This document shows, in pieces, positions 45,401 to 53,476 of a stretch of 53,476 nt of DNA (position 1 is the first letter of the stretch; each line of letters starts with the position of its first letter). The notes beneath the pieces are model-generated. The model was not told the origin of the DNA. It saw nothing but the letters and a program-made list of their open reading frames with translations, and did no database searches. Source of the stretch: Methanocalculus sp. (GTDB taxonomy: Archaea; Halobacteriota; Methanomicrobia; Methanomicrobiales; Methanocorpusculaceae); contig DUKV01000001.1 of assembly GCA_013329165.1 (NCBI GenBank), positions 1 to 53,476 of the forward strand, in the 5' to 3' direction. Position numbers and translations under genes: made by a program.

Positions 45401-47536
45401 ATGGTACGAGTGATCTCCATGGAGACCGATCGCACAATTCATCAGGGTGTTTCAGACTCTGTCCTGCACTATACTCCGAAAGTATTCTATAACCGCGAAC
45501 TCTCGTGGATACAGTTCAACCGGCGGGTCCTCGAAGAAGCACTGGATAAAAACCACCCTCTCCTTGAGCGGGTCAAATTTCTCTCGATCTTTTCAAATAA
45601 CCTGGATGAATTTGTGATGATCCGCCTCTCAGGCCTCTGGCGGCAGGCAGCAACGGGGGCACTCGAGCGCCCCCCCGATGGCCTCTCGCCAACGGAGCAG
45701 ATTGCCGGGGTACGATCCGAACTCATTCCTCTCCTCAAACAGGCGACCTCCTGCTGGAAGGATCATCTCCTCCCCGAGCTGAAAAGTGAAGGGATCATCA
45801 TCTCCGGGATGGATGAACTCTCGCCGGAACAGAGGAGAGCGGCCCGTGAGATCTTCATCACTGACATATTCCCGATCATCACCCCGATGGCATTTGACAT
45901 CTCCCATCCCTTCCCCTTCATCTCGAACCTCTCCCTGAACCTGGCGGTCATCATTAATGATAAAAGACGGGGCCGCCTCTTCTCACGGGTGAAGGTGCCC
46001 CGCATCCCCGGACAGCGGTTTGTGCGGCTGATCGGCCCCGACGTTCCTGGAGGAAATGAACAGCAGTATGTTCTGCTGGAAGACGTAATCGCTGATAACC
46101 TTGATCTCCTCTACCCCGGCATGGATCTCGTCGCCTCCTACCCATTCAGGGTGACACGAGATGCGGATTTTGAGATCGAGGAGGATGAAGCATCGGATCT
46201 CCTCAGCACCATCGAGGAGAGTGTGGAGCACCGGCGTATCGGGAGGGCCGTCCGGCTTGAGGTGGATAGCTCGATTCCGGAGTGGATTCGGGAGATGCTC
46301 GCATCAAAACTCGGTCTCAACCCCGAGCAGGTCGATACCAGCACCGGCCCGCTCGGCATGGCCGATCTGATGGAGCTTGCCGGAATCAACCGGCCCGAAC
46401 TGAAAGATGCCCCGTTCCTCCCCTCGGTTCCGGAGGGGCTCGGGTCTGAGAAGACGATCTTCCGCTCTATCAGGAAGCGGGACTATCTCCTCTATCATCC
46501 CTATGACAGCTTCATCCCGGTGGTGAGCTTCATCAGGCAGGCAGCACGGGATCCCGATGTCCTTGCGATCAAACAGACACTCTACCGTGTCGGGCAGAAC
46601 TCTCCCATCGTCGAGGCACTGATGGAGGCCCGTGAACAGGGCAAGCAGGTGACGGTCCTTGTCGAGCTGAAGGCACGTTTTGATGAGGAGAATAATATCA
46701 TCTGGGCACGGGCACTTGAACGGGCCGGCGTGCATGTGGTCTATGGGTTGATCGGTCTGAAGGTGCATGCCAAACTCTGCATGGTCGTACGCCGTGAGTC
46801 GGGTGGCCTTGTCACCTATACCCATCTTGGGACCGGCAACTACAATGCCCAGACGGCACGGGTCTATACCGATCTCGGCCTCTTCACTGCTGATCCGGCT
46901 GTTGGGGCCGATGCCGCTGATCTCTTTAATGCTCTCACAGGCTACTCTGCAAAGACGGAATACCGGACCCTGCTCGTCTCTCATGGAAAGATGGGACGGA
47001 TGCGTGAAGATCTGATCTCCCGGATAGAGCGGGAGATTCGTATTCATCGGGAATACGGGAAGGGCTACATTGCCTTCAAATGCAACTCACTCGTGGATCC
47101 CGATCTCATCGCTGCCCTCTACCATGCATCGCGGGAAGGGGTGACGATCCACCTCCAGGTGCGTGGTATCTGCTGCCTGCGCCCCGGCATTCCCGGCTTT
47201 TCAGACACCATCACCGTCTCTTCCATCATCGGCCGGTTCCTTGAACATACCAGGATCTATTATTTCAGAAACGGGGGTGATGAAGAGGTACTGATCGGAT
47301 CAGCCGACCTGATGCCGCGGAACCTGAATGGCAGGGTTGAGATCCTCTACCCGATACGCGACCCTGAGATCAGAAATGCAGTGATCAAAACGATTCTTCA
47401 TGTCCACCTGAAGGATACCGTAAAGCTGCGCCTGATGAACAAGGATGGCAGCTATTCACGGGTGGAGCCGGGTGCTGAACCGATCGATTCACAGGCATGG
47501 ATGATCCAGCACAGGGGGGTATGGCATGGCAACTGA
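45401..47536 (+). CDS. ppk1: Polyphosphate kinase 1, first paralogue
   Basis: 711 residues, a full-length PPK1. It reversibly transfers the terminal phosphate of ATP onto polyphosphate. N-terminal FYNRELSWIQFNRRVLEEA, head domain, then the two PLD-like halves. The phosphorylated histidine lies in LKVHAKLCMVVRRE (H456) and the second in YTHLGTGNYN (H475), 19 residues apart as in E. coli PPK (H435/H454); GRFLEHTRIYYFRNGG and SADLMPRNLNGRVE follow. ATG 45419 is an alternative start. It overlaps the second ppk by 11 bases. Confidence 0.95.
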   Translation: MVRVISMETDRTIHQGVSDSVLHYTPKVFYNRELSWIQFNRRVLEEALDKNHPLLERVKFLSIFSNNLDEFVMIRLSGLWRQAATGALERPPDGLSPTEQIAGVRSELIPLLKQATSCWKDHLLPELKSEGIIISGMDELSPEQRRAAREIFITDIFPIITPMAFDISHPFPFISNLSLNLAVIINDKRRGRLFSRVKVPRIPGQRFVRLIGPDVPGGNEQQYVLLEDVIADNLDLLYPGMDLVASYPFRVTRDADFEIEEDEASDLLSTIEESVEHRRIGRAVRLEVDSSIPEWIREMLASKLGLNPEQVDTSTGPLGMADLMELAGINRPELKDAPFLPSVPEGLGSEKTIFRSIRKRDYLLYHPYDSFIPVVSFIRQAARDPDVLAIKQTLYRVGQNSPIVEALMEAREQGKQVTVLVELKARFDEENNIIWARALERAGVHVVYGLIGLKVHAKLCMVVRRESGGLVTYTHLGTGNYNAQTARVYTDLGLFTADPAVGADAADLFNALTGYSAKTEYRTLLVSHGKMGRMREDLISRIEREIRIHREYGKGYIAFKCNSLVDPDLIAALYHASREGVTIHLQVRGICCLRPGIPGFSDTITVSSIIGRFLEHTRIYYFRNGGDEEVLIGSADLMPRNLNGRVEILYPIRDPEIRNAVIKTILHVHLKDTVKLRLMNKDGSYSRVEPGAEPIDSQAWMIQHRGVWHGN

Positions 47537-49622
47537 AGAGACATTCAATCCGGGCAATCCGGAGTACTCTATCAACCGGGAACTCTCATGGATCGCATTC
47601 AACCGAAGAGTACTTGCCGAAGCAAATGACAACACGCATCCGCTCCTCGAACAGGTAAAGTTCCTTGCAATCTGCGGGAGCAACCTCGATGAGTTCTTTA
47701 TGGTCCGGGTATCCGGCCTCCGCCACCAGGTGAAAGACGGCATCTGGAAACTGCCTCCTGATGGAATCGCCCCCGCAAATCTCCTCTGGAAGATCCAGCT
47801 GGAGGTGGATGAACTCTATCATCTCTATGAGGAGACATGGAGCAGCTCTCTCCTCCCGGCTCTCTCGGCAGCGGGTGTCTCAATCGTTAGTTTCTCTCAA
47901 TTGACGGATGAGGAAAAAGAGGCGATGCATAACTACTTCCACTCGACCATCTACCCGATCCTCACCCCGATGGCAATCGATGCAGCCCGTTCATTCCCCT
48001 TCATCTCGAACCTCTCGCTGAATCTGGCTGTGGTTCTGGGATCAGCCGATGGGCGGCGGTACCTCGCACGGATAAAGATCCCGTCCCTCACCTTCGGCAG
48101 GTTCATCCCAATCAGCTCCCCCGGCGGGGGGCCGGCTGCCCGTTTCATCCTCCTTGAAGATCTGATCGCCGAGCATCTTGGGTATCTCTTTCCGGGAATG
48201 CGTGTGGAGGGGGCATACCGGTTCAGGGTGACACGGGATGCGGAGATCAAGGTGGTTATTGATGATGCATCTGATCTCCTGACTGCGGTGGAGGATGGTA
48301 TCGAATGCAGGCGTACAGGGGTGCCTGTCCGGCTTGAAGTCGATCCAGGCATGCCCCCGCGGCTGATCCTCCTCCTCTCGGAACGGCTCGGGCTGAGAGA
48401 GATAGATGTCTATGGTGTCAGGGGTTTTATCGGGCATACTGATCTCTGGCAGCTGCATGCTCTCTCGCGCCCCGATCTCCTTGATGAGCCATTTGTCCCT
48501 CATATTGCCGATCCGCTGGTACATGAAGAGGATGTCTTCGATCTCGTACGATCCCGGGATCTCTTCTTCTACCACCCCTACGACAGCTTCATCCCGATCG
48601 TCCGCCTCTTCAGGCAGGCAGCCATCGATCCCGATGTCCTTGCCATCAAGATCACATTATACCGGATCGACACAAAATCCCCGATCGTGGATGCCCTGAT
48701 GAAGGCACGCCAGCATGGGAAACAGGTGACGGTGGTTCTGGAACTCAAAGCAAAGTTCGATGAGCTGAACAATATCACCTGGGCGAGGGCACTTGAACAG
48801 GAGGGGGTACATGTCGTGTATGGGCATGAGCGGCTGAAGGTGCATGCCAAGGTGGCGATGATAGTCAGGCGTGAAGCAGACGGCATCTACCGGTATGTGC
48901 ACCTGAGTTCAGGCAACTACAACACCGTCACCACCCGCATCTACGGGGATATCGGGTACCTGACTGCTGATCCGGATATCGGGGCTGATGCAACCGAGCT
49001 CTTCAACCACCTGACCGGCTATGTGGATCGGCAGGAGTACCGGAAGCTTCTCGTTGCCCCGATCAATCTCCAGCAGGGCATCCTGGACCGGATCAATAGG
49101 GAGATCGACCATCAGAAGAGGGATCAGAACGGGTACATCGCCCTGAAGCTGAACGGGCTCCTTGACCCGGATATCATATCGGCACTATACCGGGCATCCC
49201 ATGAAGGGGTAAAGATGGATCTGAATGTCCGTGGGCTTTGCGCGCTCAGGCCGGGAATTCCTGGTGTCTCCGATACGATCACGGTCACCTCAATCGTCGG
49301 CCGTTTCCTTGAACATGCCCGCATCTACCACTTCCATAACGGTGGTGATGACGAGGTGTTCCTTGGATCATCTGATATGATGCAGCGGAACCTCCGGCGG
49401 AGGGTTGAGGTGCTCTTTCCTGTGCTGGATCCGGCGATCAGATCCGCTCTCATCAGGATCATGAAGGTACATCTGGCAGACAACCGGAGATCCTGGCGTC
49501 TCAATGGAGATGGCAGTTATGACAGGATTCATCCGGAGAGTACAGAGACGGCCTGCAGTTCGCAGGACTGGCTGATTCAACACCGGGGTGAATGGCATGG
49601 GTGGACAGAAAGAGAAGACTGA
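47526..49622 (+). CDS. ppk1: Polyphosphate kinase 1, second paralogue
   Basis: 698 residues, a second complete PPK1 directly after the first, clearly diverged but collinear (SINRELSWIAFNRRVLAEA; LKVHAKVAMIVRRE with H440; YVHLSSGNYN with H459; GRFLEHARIYHFHNGGDDEV). Both catalytic histidines and the PLD arginine/lysine segments are present, so it should be active. Two PPK1s in one operon may form heteromers or specialise in direction (synthesis or reversal); this is inference. ATG follows GGGGGGTATGGC; the end overlaps the CHAD gene by 26 bases. Confidence 0.95.
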   Translation: MATEETFNPGNPEYSINRELSWIAFNRRVLAEANDNTHPLLEQVKFLAICGSNLDEFFMVRVSGLRHQVKDGIWKLPPDGIAPANLLWKIQLEVDELYHLYEETWSSSLLPALSAAGVSIVSFSQLTDEEKEAMHNYFHSTIYPILTPMAIDAARSFPFISNLSLNLAVVLGSADGRRYLARIKIPSLTFGRFIPISSPGGGPAARFILLEDLIAEHLGYLFPGMRVEGAYRFRVTRDAEIKVVIDDASDLLTAVEDGIECRRTGVPVRLEVDPGMPPRLILLLSERLGLREIDVYGVRGFIGHTDLWQLHALSRPDLLDEPFVPHIADPLVHEEDVFDLVRSRDLFFYHPYDSFIPIVRLFRQAAIDPDVLAIKITLYRIDTKSPIVDALMKARQHGKQVTVVLELKAKFDELNNITWARALEQEGVHVVYGHERLKVHAKVAMIVRREADGIYRYVHLSSGNYNTVTTRIYGDIGYLTADPDIGADATELFNHLTGYVDRQEYRKLLVAPINLQQGILDRINREIDHQKRDQNGYIALKLNGLLDPDIISALYRASHEGVKMDLNVRGLCALRPGIPGVSDTITVTSIVGRFLEHARIYHFHNGGDDEVFLGSSDMMQRNLRRRVEVLFPVLDPAIRSALIRIMKVHLADNRRSWRLNGDGSYDRIHPESTETACSSQDWLIQHRGEWHGWTERED

Positions 49623-51633
49623 CGAGGGGTTCTGTCTCTTTGGAGCCGGGACTCTCAGAAAGCTCACCGAGGATCTTCAGGGCGAGGCAGATGGTGTACG
49701 GCATTCGGATGATATCGAGTATATCCACCGGATGAGGGTGGCCTCACGGCGTATCCGTGCGGCGCTCCCCCTCTTTGCCCCCTGCTTCTCCGAAACGATG
49801 TACAAAAAAACCTACAAAGGTGTCCGCTCCATCACCCGTTCGCTTGGGGCGGCGCGGGATCTCGATGTCCAGATCGACTTTCTCCAGTCATATCTGGACT
49901 CTCTCCCTGCTGAACACCCTCCCATCTGGTATGCAGGTTTCCTGCCCCCGGCAGAGGATACAACCGTCCTTGTAACAGCAGATCCTCCTCCTGCCGGGGT
50001 TCCTGCGCTGCCCCCGTCACCGGGCATCCGCCTGCGGATTGTGGATCTGCTCAGGAGGATACGGACCTATATCACCGGGGGGGTTTCCCTCCCTGCTCCG
50101 CGTGAAGAGACGGTCTTTCAGCCGCTCATCAGGCCCGGTATCGAATGCCTGCTTCTCAGGTGGACCGGGAAGCGGGCAGCGCTCCATCATGAGGTCGTTT
50201 CATCAGTGGATGCCTTTGAATCGTCCGGTGTTGCGGACGATCTCCTGGACTGGTGCCGGGATCAGATCGTCTCCGGACGTCTTCACGAAACCGATATCCA
50301 CAGCAGGTCTGCCTATGAGACCGCATACCGTGCGATCAGCAGGCGGATTGAGGAACTCCTCTCATTTGAACGGTATGTTCCTGACCCGACCAGGATTGCC
50401 GAGCACCATGAGATGCGGATCGCAGCCAAAAGGCTTCGGTATACGATGGAGATCTTCTCTGCTCTCTACCCCGACGGCCTGAAAAAACCGATTCAGGCGG
50501 TAAAAAAGCTCCAGGATCTCCTCGGGGATATGCATGACTGTGATGTCTGGCTGGATCTCCTCCCCGGCTTTATGGAAGAGGAGGAGGCACGTGTTGCGTC
50601 CTTCTTCGGCCACACCGGGTTTATGCGTTTCATCAGGCCGGGACTGCTGCACCTCGCAGATGATCGGAGGTCCCGCCGGAATGAGTTGTACGAACTCTTC
50701 TCGCTCCACTGGAGGAGGATGAAGGAAGATAACCTGATCGAGGATATCAGGCAGACGATCATTGAACCCCTTGTCATGGGGGGAACAGGGATGTACCGGA
50801 TGCCCGGAGGAACGCCGGTCCGGGTTGCATTGATCGGGGATATTCATGCAAATCTGCCGGCGCTCGAAGCGGTCATAGCGGATGCAGAACTGAGGGGGGT
50901 AACGCATATCCTTCACCTCGGCGATCTAATCGGCTTTGGACCGTATCCGGAAGAGACGATCGGATTGATTGGGGAGAAGAAGATCATCGGGATCACCGGC
51001 AATATCGATTCTGAGATCCTTTCACTCACAAAGAAGGACTGCAAAAAGAAGCGTATCAGGGGTGATGAGAAGATGCAATCGCTCTGCTGGACAAAAAAAC
51101 AGCTCTCAAAAGATCAGGAGAGGCATCTTCACTCACTGCCACGGGAAATTCGGACACGTATCGGCGATATGACCGTCCTTCTCACTCATGGGGCTCCCGG
51201 ATCGATGACGGGGCGGATCGGCCCTCATACACCGGATACAGAGCTTACGGAGTATGCAAAGGCAACGGGTGTTGATGCGATCATCTCTGCCCACACGCAT
51301 ATCTCCTTCACCCGGACAGTGTCTGACTGCCTCTTCATCAATTGCGGATCAGTCGGTCGGCCGGCTGACGGAGATCCAAGGGCCTGTTACTGCCTGCTGG
51401 AAGCAGATCCCTTCTCGGTCTGCCATATCCGTATCCCCTATGATATCGGGAAGGTGACAGCTGCGATCCAAAAGACAGGGCTTCCGCAGATCTTCTGCAC
51501 CATGCTCAGGCACGGGATCACCCTTGAAGAAGCCCGGGTGATCGCCCCCGGAGATGATCCCCATGGTGGCAATGGCGGAATATCCGCTCAATGTACCGTT
51601 GATCGCACGCAGACATCTTTTGAGCCGAAATGA
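49597..51633 (+). CDS. CHAD domain fused to a metallophosphoesterase
   Basis: 678 residues. Residues 1-400 hold a CHAD domain, an all-helical polyphosphate-binding fold with conserved His and basic residues: IEYIHRMRVASRRIRAAL, SLGAARDLDVQIDFL and, near residue 270, HEMRIAAKRLRYTMEIFSAL with LLGDMHDCDVWLDLL. From about residue 410 an Mj0936/YfcE-type metallophosphoesterase follows: LIGDIHANLPALEAV (D415, H417), HLGDLIGFGP, GITGNID, LLTHGAPGS, SAHTHISF. The fusion implies a phosphatase tethered to polyphosphate or to PPK. ATG 49597 after GGGGTG is preferred over GTG 49588. Confidence 0.88.
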   Translation: MGGQKEKTDEGFCLFGAGTLRKLTEDLQGEADGVRHSDDIEYIHRMRVASRRIRAALPLFAPCFSETMYKKTYKGVRSITRSLGAARDLDVQIDFLQSYLDSLPAEHPPIWYAGFLPPAEDTTVLVTADPPPAGVPALPPSPGIRLRIVDLLRRIRTYITGGVSLPAPREETVFQPLIRPGIECLLLRWTGKRAALHHEVVSSVDAFESSGVADDLLDWCRDQIVSGRLHETDIHSRSAYETAYRAISRRIEELLSFERYVPDPTRIAEHHEMRIAAKRLRYTMEIFSALYPDGLKKPIQAVKKLQDLLGDMHDCDVWLDLLPGFMEEEEARVASFFGHTGFMRFIRPGLLHLADDRRSRRNELYELFSLHWRRMKEDNLIEDIRQTIIEPLVMGGTGMYRMPGGTPVRVALIGDIHANLPALEAVIADAELRGVTHILHLGDLIGFGPYPEETIGLIGEKKIIGITGNIDSEILSLTKKDCKKKRIRGDEKMQSLCWTKKQLSKDQERHLHSLPREIRTRIGDMTVLLTHGAPGSMTGRIGPHTPDTELTEYAKATGVDAIISAHTHISFTRTVSDCLFINCGSVGRPADGDPRACYCLLEADPFSVCHIRIPYDIGKVTAAIQKTGLPQIFCTMLRHGITLEEARVIAPGDDPHGGNGGISAQCTVDRTQTSFEPK

Positions 51634-53228
51634 TGGAACCGACGATTGCATCTGAGGAGAATGTCGCATTCATTGACATCGGGACAAACTCAATCCGGCT
51701 CCTGGTTGTCAGGCTGAACCAGAATGGATCGATTACAGTCCTGACGGAACAGAAGGAGGTAGCCCGTCTCGGAGAGGGATGTTTTGCCCGTGAAGAACTC
51801 TCTGAAGAGGCGATCGGCCGCGGGGTCACCATCTGCAAACTCTTCGTTGATCTCGGCCTTGCCTATGGCGTGAAGGAGTTTGTTGCTGTTGCCACCTCTG
51901 CCACACGGGAGGCAAAGAATGCCGATCAGTTCCTTGAGATGCTCCTCAGGGAGGCGAACCTTGATGTCCGGGTCGTCCCGGGGAAGGAGGAGGCACGACT
52001 GATCTACCGGGGTGTCGTCTCCGGGATTGATATCGGCACACAGCGGGCCATCTTCATCGATATTGGTGGGGGTTCAACCGAGGTGATCATCGGCAGCCAG
52101 CATGACTACCTCACTCTTGAATCATTGAAGCTCGGGTCAATCCGGGTGACCAACCAGTTCTTCCGCGATGGTGAAGAGGGGCCTGTCTCACTGAAGAAGT
52201 ATGCCCGGATGCAGCAGTTTGTCAGAAATGTCATCGCCCAGCCAGTAACCCGGATACGGAAAGCTTCGTATTCCCGTGCATTTGGGAGTTCTGGCACCAT
52301 ACAGAATCTTGCCGAGATCGCCTCCCGCCTCTGTCCGGGAACCTCCACCCCCACCCTCCTCAGGTATGACGATCTCAGGCATACCATCGAGCGGCTCTGC
52401 TCCCTCTCCCTGGAAGAGCGCCGGAAGGTGCCCGGGATCAACTCCGATCGGGCGGATATCATCATCGGTGGCGCAGTGATCCTTGAATCGCTGATGGAAG
52501 GGCTTGGGATCAGAGAGATTGAGATCTCCCCCCATGGGCTGCGTGAGGGTCTTCTCATGGAATATCTCTCCCGGATACCTGGCTTTCCCCATGCAGAGAA
52601 GATATCGTCCAGAAAACGGAGTGTTGTCCAGCTGGGACGATCCTGCCGTATCGAGGAAGCTCACGCCCTCACGGTCGTCGGTCTCTCCGCCCTCCTTTTT
52701 GATACGGCACGAGAAGCCGGTCTCCATTCCTATGCTGATTCTGAACGAACACTCCTCCTGTATGCTGCGTATCTCCATGATACCGGCAATTTCATCTCGT
52801 TCTCCAATCACCATCTCCATTCGGCCTACATCATCAGGAACGCGGATCTGGTCGGGTTTGATGAACATGAGGTCGGTATCATGGCAGAGATCGCCCGGTA
52901 TCACCGGAAGAAGGCACCACGGAAGAAGGATCATCACTTCAGCCTCCTCGATCAGGTGGTCCAGGATCAGATCCGTATCCTCTCCCTCTTCCTCAGGATG
53001 GCCGAACACCTCGATCGCACCCATTCCGGCCGTATCCGCGATGCCCGTTTGTCCAGGGATAAGAACGGACAGGTCATCCTGGATCTTGAAGCACGGGGCG
53101 ACAGCACACTCGAGGTATGGGGTGTCCGGTCCGAGAGCCATATGATCAGGAAGGTCTTTGGCGGGGGTCTTGAAATACACGTCAACGAAGGGGGAGGCGA
53201 TCCCCTGCGCGGAGAGCTCCCGGATTGA
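51630..53228 (+). CDS. ppx: Exopolyphosphatase (Ppx/GppA) with HD domain
   Basis: 532 residues. The N-terminal actin-like ATPase fold AFIDIGTNSIRLLVVRL, ATSATREAKNADQFL and the FIDIGGGSTEVIIGS phosphate loop belong to the Ppx/GppA family, which removes phosphate from polyphosphate ends (or pppGpp in GppA). The C-terminal third is an HD-type helical domain (LYAAYLHDTGNFISFSNHH, RMAEHLDRTHSGRIRD). It is the fourth gene of the polyphosphate operon; its ATG overlaps the previous stop. Confidence 0.93.
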   Translation: MMEPTIASEENVAFIDIGTNSIRLLVVRLNQNGSITVLTEQKEVARLGEGCFAREELSEEAIGRGVTICKLFVDLGLAYGVKEFVAVATSATREAKNADQFLEMLLREANLDVRVVPGKEEARLIYRGVVSGIDIGTQRAIFIDIGGGSTEVIIGSQHDYLTLESLKLGSIRVTNQFFRDGEEGPVSLKKYARMQQFVRNVIAQPVTRIRKASYSRAFGSSGTIQNLAEIASRLCPGTSTPTLLRYDDLRHTIERLCSLSLEERRKVPGINSDRADIIIGGAVILESLMEGLGIREIEISPHGLREGLLMEYLSRIPGFPHAEKISSRKRSVVQLGRSCRIEEAHALTVVGLSALLFDTAREAGLHSYADSERTLLLYAAYLHDTGNFISFSNHHLHSAYIIRNADLVGFDEHEVGIMAEIARYHRKKAPRKKDHHFSLLDQVVQDQIRILSLFLRMAEHLDRTHSGRIRDARLSRDKNGQVILDLEARGDSTLEVWGVRSESHMIRKVFGGGLEIHVNEGGGDPLRGELPD

Positions 53229-53361
53229 TACAGGCCCCTTCCTCCCCTCCTCTCTGGGAATCCATTGAGCCCCCTATATCTTTTCATTATTGATTTTATC
53301 CATTCATTGCCTGTCTTCACTCATTCCTCTTTCAATCGGCGCGTATTTGCTGATTCGACAT

Positions 53362-53391
53362 GTTTATATGTCATCTTAGCCTTTTTATTTA
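53362..53391 (+). promoter_or_regulatory. Candidate tRNA promoter
   Basis: TTTATATG (53362-53369) inside the imperfect palindrome GACATGTTTATATGTC, and TTTTTATTTA (53382-53391), are two possible TATA boxes upstream of the tRNA. The first is about 35 bases from the tRNA 5' end and the second about 15, so the first fits archaeal spacing better. Confidence 0.35.
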
Positions 53392-53400
53392 GTGCAGTTA

Positions 53401-53476
53401 CCCGCCTTAACTCAGACTGGTAGAGTGCGCGGCTGTAGTAAGATCATCGCCTGCGGGCGAACTGCGCGGCTACCGC
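53401..53476 (+). tRNA. tRNA-Tyr(GUA) with an intron, cut by the window end
   Basis: The acceptor strand CCCGCCT starts with C1, as in archaeal tRNA-Tyr. T8-A9, the D-stem ACTC/GAGT with GG in the loop and the anticodon stem CGCGG (53428-53432) follow. The loop is C-T-GTA-G with anticodon GTA at 53435-53437. After G37 a 33-base insert (53439-53471) contains the hairpin TCGCC-TGCG-GGCGA, then A38 and CCGC, the start of the 3' stem pairing with CGCGG. This is the canonical 37/38 archaeal intron position. The 3' half lies beyond the window. Confidence 0.85.

Noticed and set aside
52188..53180. Minus-strand frame of 330 codons antisense to ppx
   Set aside because: The plus strand encodes a complete Ppx with clear motifs. 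The antisense frame has no domain signature.

Overview
The window comes from a methanogenic archaeon, most likely of the class Methanomicrobia and plausibly the order Methanomicrobiales (the order is inferred). Evidence: both subunits of DNA topoisomerase VI, the methanofuran enzyme MfnB, an archaeal NMN adenylyltransferase, an archaeal-type intron in a tRNA-Tyr that has the archaeal C1, and TATA boxes about 25-30 bases upstream of several starts. No rRNA, CRISPR array or transposase gene was seen.

Bases 1-21016 are a mosaic surface-glycan locus. RfbB, RfbA and a WecE-type aminotransferase should make dTDP-4-amino-4,6-dideoxygalactose (dTDP-Fuc4N). Next is a module that is unexpected in Archaea: holo-ACP synthase, acyl carrier protein, acyl-AMP ligase, LuxE-like acyl-protein synthetase, LuxC-like acyl reductase, FabG-like reductase and a WecD-like GNAT. 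I read it as an ACP-based route that builds an acyl group and attaches it to the amino sugar. A methyltransferase, an ArnC/DPM1-like glycosyltransferase, a two-gene small flippase (ArnE/ArnF-like) and a large polytopic membrane protein could load, flip and transfer a polyprenyl-linked sugar. A nonulosonate (sialic/legionaminic/pseudaminic-type) set follows: truncated pseB, a NeuA-PseG fusion, NeuB/PseI, a pyruvyl transferase and a capsule-type transferase. Two gene stumps (rfbA at 1305, pseB at 15190) and sharp AT-content changes mark recombination joints.

Bases 21063-29417 hold minus-strand core genes: small membrane protein, hisS, top6B and top6A. The two topoisomerase VI genes are separated by about 4 kb of toxin-antitoxin-like pairs, an acylphosphatase with a heptad-repeat tail, and two near-identical 125-bp hairpin-rich repeats flanking a lone MntA-type gene.

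Bases 29461-44916 are mostly housekeeping: larB-nadM, a DUF4143 ATPase, a YchF/OBG-type GTPase, a pyruvate-kinase-C-terminal-like protein, DUF92/VTE6-type and other membrane proteins, valS, tmk, a HisA-related protein, mfnB, guaB, a winged-helix regulator with a palindrome at its own promoter, and an Hsp20-like protein. A 249-bp element occurs as inverted copies at 31.3-31.6 and 36.1-36.4 kb.

Bases 45401-53228 are a tightly overlapping polyphosphate operon: two complete PPK1 paralogues, a CHAD-metallophosphoesterase fusion and an Ppx/GppA exopolyphosphatase with an HD domain. The window ends inside an intron-containing tRNA-Tyr(GUA).

The strongest candidates for something undescribed are the ACP/LuxC/LuxE amino-sugar acylation module and the polyphosphate operon with its CHAD-phosphoesterase fusion.
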